From contig CAKPXR010000001.1 in NCBI GenBank assembly GCA_934202215.1, positions 24,221 through 88,220 of the forward strand: a stretch of 64,000 nt of DNA, given 5' to 3'. Made by a program: the position numbers and the translations under genes. Every line of letters starts with the position of its first letter. The stretch's first letter is position 1. This document shows, piece after piece, positions 59,882 through 64,000 of this stretch. This DNA comes from an uncultured Veillonella sp. (GTDB lineage Bacteria; Bacillota; Negativicutes; Veillonellales; Veillonellaceae). The notes under the pieces were generated by a model, which was given only the letters and a program-made list of their open reading frames with translations, made no database searches and was not told the DNA's origin.

Positions 59882-60784
59882 ATGGCTTCAATTTATCCAA
59901 ATACACGATTAACTAATTATGGCCGTGAGTTAATCGCAAGATCACAAGCAACTGGCAAGAAGTTGCAATACATTAAATTAGTTACAGGTGACGGCCAGCT
60001 AGATAATCAAAATATCGATACTATGACTTCCGTATTGTCTCCAAAATTGGAGTGCCCGTTTACTTCTAACGGTGAATTTGTAGGAGACGGCCAATTTAGA
60101 ATTGAGTTTGCTGTTGGTAATAGTACGGTAAATAACGGTTTCTTCGCTAGGGAGTTAGGGGTATATGCTAATTTAGAAGGCGAATCTGACGCAGCGGCTA
60201 AAATGATTGCCTATAGCAATGGCGGTAACTATGCTTCCTATATTCCGTCCAAGGAGACTCCAATCAATTCTAAAGTATTCTCTTTAGATGTTGTAATCGG
60301 TAACTCTACAAATGTAACAGTTAATAAGATTGATGCGGCGTATCTTACTAGGGGTGCATTAGATGCCCATAATCGTGATACTAGCGCACACCCTCCTATC
60401 ACAGACCAAATCAAGGCAATCCTAGGAAGTGCTAATTGGAAAGACTCCCCGGCTAGTACACTTGTTACAATTAAAAACTTATTGGGGCAAGGTGCTATCG
60501 TGGCGTCCAAACTCGATGCTAATGCGGGGTTTGTTAAATTTGCGAATGGTTTCACTATCCAGTGGGGGCTAATATACAATCTGGCCTATAACAGCGACAT
60601 CAATTTCCCAATAGCATTTCGAACTGTGTTCAGTATAGCGGGCAATGATACCAATACTGAAGGTGACCCTTTAGTGCTAGCAATGAACCTTCTCGATAAT
60701 ACCAAATTCAAAGTAAGCGGCAGACGTATTCAACGTGGAATTGGCAATATATGGGGGCACTGGATAGCAGTAGGATTGGCCTAA
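59882..60784 (+). CDS. tail fibre protein with exchangeable C-terminus (expressed cassette A)
   Basis: A 300-residue fibre. The N-terminal ~160 residues match the phage tail-collar/fibre domain (MASIYPNTRLTNYGRELIARSQ, FFARELGVYAN). The last ~74 residues, after IQWG, form a variable tip (DPLVLAMNLLDNTKFKVSGRRI, WGHWIAVGLA). The site CCAGTGGGG (60559-60567) lies at the junction, and two other tips with the same QWG junction lie downstream, one reversed. The fibre probably binds the host receptor. Confidence 0.87.
   Translation: MASIYPNTRLTNYGRELIARSQATGKKLQYIKLVTGDGQLDNQNIDTMTSVLSPKLECPFTSNGEFVGDGQFRIEFAVGNSTVNNGFFARELGVYANLEGESDAAAKMIAYSNGGNYASYIPSKETPINSKVFSLDVVIGNSTNVTVNKIDAAYLTRGALDAHNRDTSAHPPITDQIKAILGSANWKDSPASTLVTIKNLLGQGAIVASKLDANAGFVKFANGFTIQWGLIYNLAYNSDINFPIAFRTVFSIAGNDTNTEGDPLVLAMNLLDNTKFKVSGRRIQRGIGNIWGHWIAVGLA
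60559..60567 (+). repeat. putative inversion site 1 (inside the fibre gene)
   Basis: CCAGTGGGG, plus direction, coding QWG. The other copies are at 60788-60796 (plus), 61259-61267 (minus) and a partial one at 61032-61039 (minus). Confidence 0.65.
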
Positions 60785-61028
60785 TCTCCAGTGGGGAATA
60801 TCTTGGTTTGATACAAATAAATACTATAAAGATATTTCGCTACCGATTAGCAGTACCGTACTAATTGCCTTAGCCACAGATGACTCTGTTAGTGTTGCTA
60901 CTTCTGGTGCAGAATGTTTTATTAATTGGAACAGTGGGTTCTCTCAATCTAATAGAACCACCGCCCGATTCTTAACTAATAGAGCGGACACAGGCAGTTT
61001 TGTTTGGATGACCGTAGGGAAGGAATAA
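60785..61028 (+). other. silent tail-fibre tip cassette B (no start codon)
   Basis: Right after the fibre stop, CCAGTGGGG (60788-60796) begins an open frame in the corresponding phase: QWGISWFDTNKYYKDISL, then SGAECFINWNSGFSQ and SFVWMTVGKE, ending TAA 61026-61028. It lacks a start and ribosome site. Its sequence differs from cassettes A and C. Joining at the shared site would replace the fibre tip in frame. Confidence 0.8.
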
Positions 61029-61031
61029 TAT

Positions 61032-61039
61032 CCACTGGG
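61032..61039 (-). repeat. putative inversion site 3 (partial)
   Basis: CCCAGTGG on the minus strand, between the 3' ends of cassettes B and C. It matches eight bases of the core, with one base fewer G at the end. Confidence 0.4.
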
Positions 61040-61041
61040 TA

Positions 61042-61268
61042 CTAAGCTATACCAACGGCTATCCAATGACACCATAGGTTAGATCTACCACCGAGTATGC
61101 GTCGACCAGTTATCATAAATTTCGTATTATCTGATAAGAGCATAGATAGTACTAAAGGGTCTCCGTCAATGTTTAAATCGATACCGGAAACGCTAAACAC
61201 AGCGCTAAAGGTAATGGGGTAACTAATGTACGCGCTTTGTGGTACGTTATTTACCATTCCCCACTGGG
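61042..61268 (-). other. silent tail-fibre tip cassette C (reversed)
   Basis: On the minus strand, from site CCAGTGGGG (complement 61259-61267), QWGMVNNVPQSAYISYP runs through DGDPLVLSMLLSDNTKFMITGRR to HWIAVGIA and TAG at 61042. It is clearly homologous to the expressed tip A (DPLVL, DNTKF, GRRI, HWIAVG shared) but differs upstream. The frame is open above the site but has no start. Inversion between sites 1 and 4 would fuse it to the fibre in frame. Confidence 0.82.
61259..61267 (-). repeat. putative inversion site 4 beside the recombinase
   Basis: Reverse copy of CCAGTGGGG; on the plus strand it reads CCCCACTGGGG with flanks. It ends five bases before the recombinase stop codon. Confidence 0.6.
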
Positions 61269-61271
61269 GAG

Positions 61272-62123
61272 CTATTTTAACAGTTCTATTGTCCTACGCA
61301 ATTCACGAATAGTCTTATGAGTGTATACTCTGGTAGTGATATCACCTTGCTTATGGCCTAGTAAGGAGCGTAATGCGTTAGGTGGTGCAACCGCATCAAG
61401 CAGACTTGCGAAAGTGTGCCGGGTATCGTGGATAGTATGTTTGCAGTTAAGTCGTTTCATAATATCTTGGAAATGCTTACGAAATGTTGTGTAGCTGACT
61501 GTGAATAGGTAATCATCAGTATTAATGTATAGTTGCTCTATTATGGGCATGATGCGGTGATGTATGGGGATTATACGACCTTCACCGGCTTTTGTTTTAG
61601 CGTGTCTCACGATAAGGTATGATGATCGTCTATTGACATCTTGCCTGTGTAAATTAAGTAGCTCGCCAATGCGGAGCCCTGTATAAAGCAGTATCAAAAT
61701 CATGTGGGAATAAGGTGTATCTATTACCCATAATTTATTGATTTGTTGGCGAGTGAATACTCTTCTTCTAATCGTTGGTATATTGGGGCCTAGATTTAGG
61801 TGCAAGGCGTAATTAGTGATGGAGTAATCTTTGATGATTGCGTAATTAAATAATTGATTAAGTAACGTACGGACTTTCTTACATGACGAGTAGGAAAGTC
61901 CTTTTACGTGCATGGAATTAATTACATTTTGAAGGTGCTGAAAATGAATATCCGTGATAGGCATATCCGCTATGCTGGCTATGTGTTTAAAAGCAATATG
62001 GTAAGACTTAACAGCACTCTTTGAAATAGTCTGCGAGTGAATAGGCAGCCACTCGTTAAATAGCTGCCTTATTGTAATGATATTGCGTTGTCTACGTTTT
62101 AATATAACCGCGTAACGGCGCAT
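61272..62123 (-). CDS. tyrosine recombinase, probable tail-fibre shufflon invertase
   Basis: A 283-residue tyrosine recombinase. N-terminal SAM-like DNA-binding domain (LFNEWLPIHSQTISKSAVKSY). Catalytic residues are visible: Arg in LLYTGLRIGELLNL, His-x-x-Arg in HDTRHTFASLL, His in LRSLLGHKQGDITT and Tyr in TRVYTHKT near the C-terminus. It lies opposite to the tail genes and touches the cassette array. Since a serine recombinase is already at the prophage end, this enzyme is best read as a local Rci-like invertase rather than the integrase. Confidence 0.87.
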   Translation of the reverse strand: MRRYAVILKRRQRNIITIRQLFNEWLPIHSQTISKSAVKSYHIAFKHIASIADMPITDIHFQHLQNVINSMHVKGLSYSSCKKVRTLLNQLFNYAIIKDYSITNYALHLNLGPNIPTIRRRVFTRQQINKLWVIDTPYSHMILILLYTGLRIGELLNLHRQDVNRRSSYLIVRHAKTKAGEGRIIPIHHRIMPIIEQLYINTDDYLFTVSYTTFRKHFQDIMKRLNCKHTIHDTRHTFASLLDAVAPPNALRSLLGHKQGDITTRVYTHKTIRELRRTIELLK

Positions 62124-62149
62124 AATTTCACCTCCGAAAGGATACTATT

Positions 62150-62539
62150 ATGAATCAATATGTATTTATTTTAAATGACAAAGGGGAGCGTATTACATCC
62201 CTATGTGATAACACGTTGAGTCGTGATGATATTATGGCGCAAGCTGAACACGATTACCCAAACGCACAACATGTGTATTCTAAAAATGGGGATGCAATGC
62301 TTGATGAATTCATGGCCGGTAAAGTGTATGTAGATGGAAAATTCGTTGTGCCTGATCCATACGTTCCGACAAAGGAAGATAAGATTAACGCTATTAAGTC
62401 GGAATACGAACCTCGATTTAAGTCCTTAGAAGAAGCTCAACGACGATTGCTATTGATGGGGAAACCTACCTCTGCTATTAGCGCACAGTATATCAAGTTA
62501 AATACTGAAATGGTAACTCGTATTAAGGAGGTACAGTAA
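62150..62539 (+). CDS. fibre-associated protein, unknown function
   Basis: A 129-residue protein (MNQYVFILNDKGERITSLCD, MAGKVYVDGKFVVPD, IKSEYEPRFKSLEEAQRRLL). The position just after the fibre array and the short N-terminal strands followed by a helical tail fit a tail-fibre assembly or XkdW-like protein. AAAGGAT precedes ATG. Confidence 0.6.
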   Translation: MNQYVFILNDKGERITSLCDNTLSRDDIMAQAEHDYPNAQHVYSKNGDAMLDEFMAGKVYVDGKFVVPDPYVPTKEDKINAIKSEYEPRFKSLEEAQRRLLLMGKPTSAISAQYIKLNTEMVTRIKEVQ

Positions 62540-62540
62540 T

Positions 62541-62702
62541 ATGCCTAAATATATTGGAGAAAGCAAAGTACCGGTTATGGAATTCTGTGAGTATTGTTGG
62601 GAAGTGCTTAATGAAGATGGCACATGCCCAACTGAGGGGTGTATTCATAATGATCTAATTGGTTTAGAAAAGGATGATGCGGATGTTACCAGTCAAGCAT
62701 AA
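62541..62702 (+). CDS. small Cys-rich protein, possible zinc ribbon
   Basis: A 53-residue protein with FCEYCWE and GTCPTEGCIH, four Cys spaced like a zinc ribbon. AAGGAGGTACAG precedes it closely. It overlaps the next gene by 29 bases. Unknown function. Confidence 0.6.
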   Translation: MPKYIGESKVPVMEFCEYCWEVLNEDGTCPTEGCIHNDLIGLEKDDADVTSQA

Positions 62703-63018
62703 TCTAGTCTCTGTGAAAGGTGAATATATAACGCTAGTCATTGGTTATAGTAATTTATTAGATGCTAGCGACCTATTCGCTTGCGTGCGAAAGTATGCAT
62801 GGGATGAAGAATATATCACTAAGTTTGATATCCAAACAACAACTGACGGCCTAGCAGATGGTGAGCGTTGCAAGATAACACTAACGCTAGATACAAATCA
62901 TCTTGTGTGTGGTAATTATCAATATGACTTGTTCGTGTGGGCTGGCGGTAAGCCTGTTAAATGTTTAATAGGCGGTCAAATTAGTATTGTAGATGGTATT
63001 AGTAATAGAGGTAAATAA
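62674..63018 (+). CDS. baseplate/fibre-region protein, unknown function
   Basis: A 114-residue strand-rich protein (VKGEYITLVIGYSNLLDASDLFACVRKYAW, GNYQYDLFVWAGGKPVKCLIGGQISIVDG). The pattern resembles N-terminal domains of BppU-type upper baseplate proteins, but this is weak. Starts at 62674, 62677 or 62683 are all ATG in frame. It ends just before the collagen-like fibre gene. Confidence 0.55.
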   Translation: MMRMLPVKHNLVSVKGEYITLVIGYSNLLDASDLFACVRKYAWDEEYITKFDIQTTTDGLADGERCKITLTLDTNHLVCGNYQYDLFVWAGGKPVKCLIGGQISIVDGISNRGK

Positions 63019-63019
63019 C

Positions 63020-63982
63020 ATGAGCGAAATTAACATTTATATCAACGATGAAGATAAAGTAACAGTAAAAGACGATACACAAATTATCAAAATGAAAGGT
63101 GATAAAGGGGCAGCACTTCGTTATGAAGATTTGACAGAAGCACAAAAAGCAGAACTCAAAGGACCTAAAGGGGATAAAGGTGATGATGGTAAGAGTGCTA
63201 CTGCAGAAACTGCATACCATACTTTGTTATCTGGCAACGTATGGTGTAAAGATAGCACTATTGATAATGTATTAGTATCTATGATTGGTAATCTAAATAA
63301 GCCTTTCCCTAGAACAGAATTTATTCCGTTGTCTGCTGCTACAGTAACACATGGACAAACAGTTATTAGTGTAACTGGTGAACCACACTACACAGTGAAA
63401 GTAGTTGGTAATGATACTGATGCATTTCCAATTACAGAAAATGGTAATGGTAGTGTAACAATTCAGCCATTAGGCGAAGATGATGTTAAGTTGACATATC
63501 ACAATTATTTGGGCGATAAGGTTGGTGAAGCGACAATTCAAGGCCAACGAGATGTCAATGAAGTAGCACCAGATGATACATATGAAAATAATGGATTGAA
63601 ATATTCGTTGTATGGCAGAAATTTGGTGATTAATATTGCTAACAGTACATATCCTTTGGGTGGTTACGATACTAACGAAAGTAAAGGATTGCAATTATTT
63701 GGCAAATGGAGTAGCGATGCTATAGATAGCGTTACCTTGAAATCTAAAACACCAGCTGCAATCATGTTTACAGCGAGTGGTATTATAGGGTATAAAAATC
63801 AACCTATTTATATTAAAAATACAGAAACTGTAAATATTAAAAACAGAGATGTTGGAACAACCTTGAATATCGGTACGAAGGAACAGGGAGTGCAATTGAC
63901 CACCTTTAATACTACAGATATTAGTTGGAACAACCTTGAATATCGGTACGAAGGAACAGGGAGTGCAATTGACCACCTTTAA
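63020..63982 (+). CDS. collagen-like fibre protein with frame-disrupting tandem repeat at its 3' end
   Basis: A 320-residue protein. A short N-terminal part is followed by a collagen-like stretch (KGPKGDKGDDGKSA near residue 48) and then a long strand-rich fibre domain. GAGGTAA precedes ATG 63020. The 3' end lies in a 73-base tandem repeat: copy one reads VGTTLNIGTKEQGVQL, and copy two, being one base out of phase, reads NNLEYRYEGTGSAIDHL and stops. So the present C-terminus depends on repeat number. Confidence 0.75.
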   Translation: MSEINIYINDEDKVTVKDDTQIIKMKGDKGAALRYEDLTEAQKAELKGPKGDKGDDGKSATAETAYHTLLSGNVWCKDSTIDNVLVSMIGNLNKPFPRTEFIPLSAATVTHGQTVISVTGEPHYTVKVVGNDTDAFPITENGNGSVTIQPLGEDDVKLTYHNYLGDKVGEATIQGQRDVNEVAPDDTYENNGLKYSLYGRNLVINIANSTYPLGGYDTNESKGLQLFGKWSSDAIDSVTLKSKTPAAIMFTASGIIGYKNQPIYIKNTETVNIKNRDVGTTLNIGTKEQGVQLTTFNTTDISWNNLEYRYEGTGSAIDHL

Positions 63983-64000
63983 TACTACAGATATTAGTTG
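63851..64000. repeat. 73-bp tandem repeat, at least two copies plus the start of a third
   Basis: The unit beginning GTTGGAACAACCTTGAATAT starts at 63851, again at 63924, and GTTG at 63997 opens the next copy as the window ends. The two full copies look identical. 73 is not a multiple of three. Confidence 0.9.

Noticed and set aside
61272-62123. Tyrosine recombinase as the prophage integrase with an element boundary here
   Set aside because: Tail-related genes continue on both sides, a serine recombinase is already at the tRNA boundary, and the gene touches an array of alternative fibre tips.

Overview
The window looks like a chromosome segment of a Veillonella-type bacterium (Negativicutes: Firmicutes that have an outer membrane). 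This rests on the low G+C, Firmicutes-type ribosome binding sites, several proteins that read as Veillonella housekeeping enzymes, and a YadA-type trimeric autotransporter, which needs an outer membrane. The genus is an inference from remembered protein sequences, not a search.

Positions 1-25680 are host chromosome. First comes arginine biosynthesis (argF, argC, argB, argD) flanked by two M20-family amidohydrolases, one cut by the window edge. Then follow a DcuC-like dicarboxylate carrier, an MFS transporter, GMP reductase, and a ThiT-like thiamine S-component ahead of a molybdenum cofactor pair (mobA-mobB fusion, moeA). Next is a locus with two paralogous AraC regulators, an orphan zeta-toxin-like kinase, a SemiSWEET transporter and L-tartrate dehydratase (ttdAB). 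The AraC genes share near-identical promoter/terminator modules, and the SemiSWEET and ttdAB promoters share one upstream element. The host part ends with one-carbon genes (fhs, fchA), an NCS2 nucleobase permease, a MOSC protein, moaA and a tRNA-Lys gene.

From tRNA-Lys (25691-25766) to the window end is a prophage with a contractile, PBSX/XkdQ-like tail. Left to right it holds: a large serine recombinase whose 3' end runs antisense into the tRNA; an ImmA-like protease and a CI-like repressor opposite a Cro-like protein and a BRO/KilAC antirepressor; a large trimeric autotransporter adhesin (probable lysogenic conversion gene); Gp157/ERF recombination genes; a replication initiator gene carrying iterons; SSB, methyltransferase, PD-(D/E)XK nuclease and dUTPase; a DUF1492-like late regulator; a ~600-nt non-coding segment rich in hairpins and bounded by a promoter-like site and a strong terminator; then packaging, head, sheath, tube, tape-measure and baseplate genes. 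Lysis genes and the right attachment site are not in the window.

The tail-tip region holds two likely variation systems. One is a shufflon-like set of three alternative tail-fibre C-termini (one expressed, one silent in the same direction, one silent in reverse), joined at short CCAGTGGGG sites next to a tyrosine recombinase. The other is a 73-bp tandem duplication, not a multiple of three, at the 3' end of a collagen-like fibre gene at the window edge. Together with the large structured RNA candidate, these are the most unusual parts of the window.
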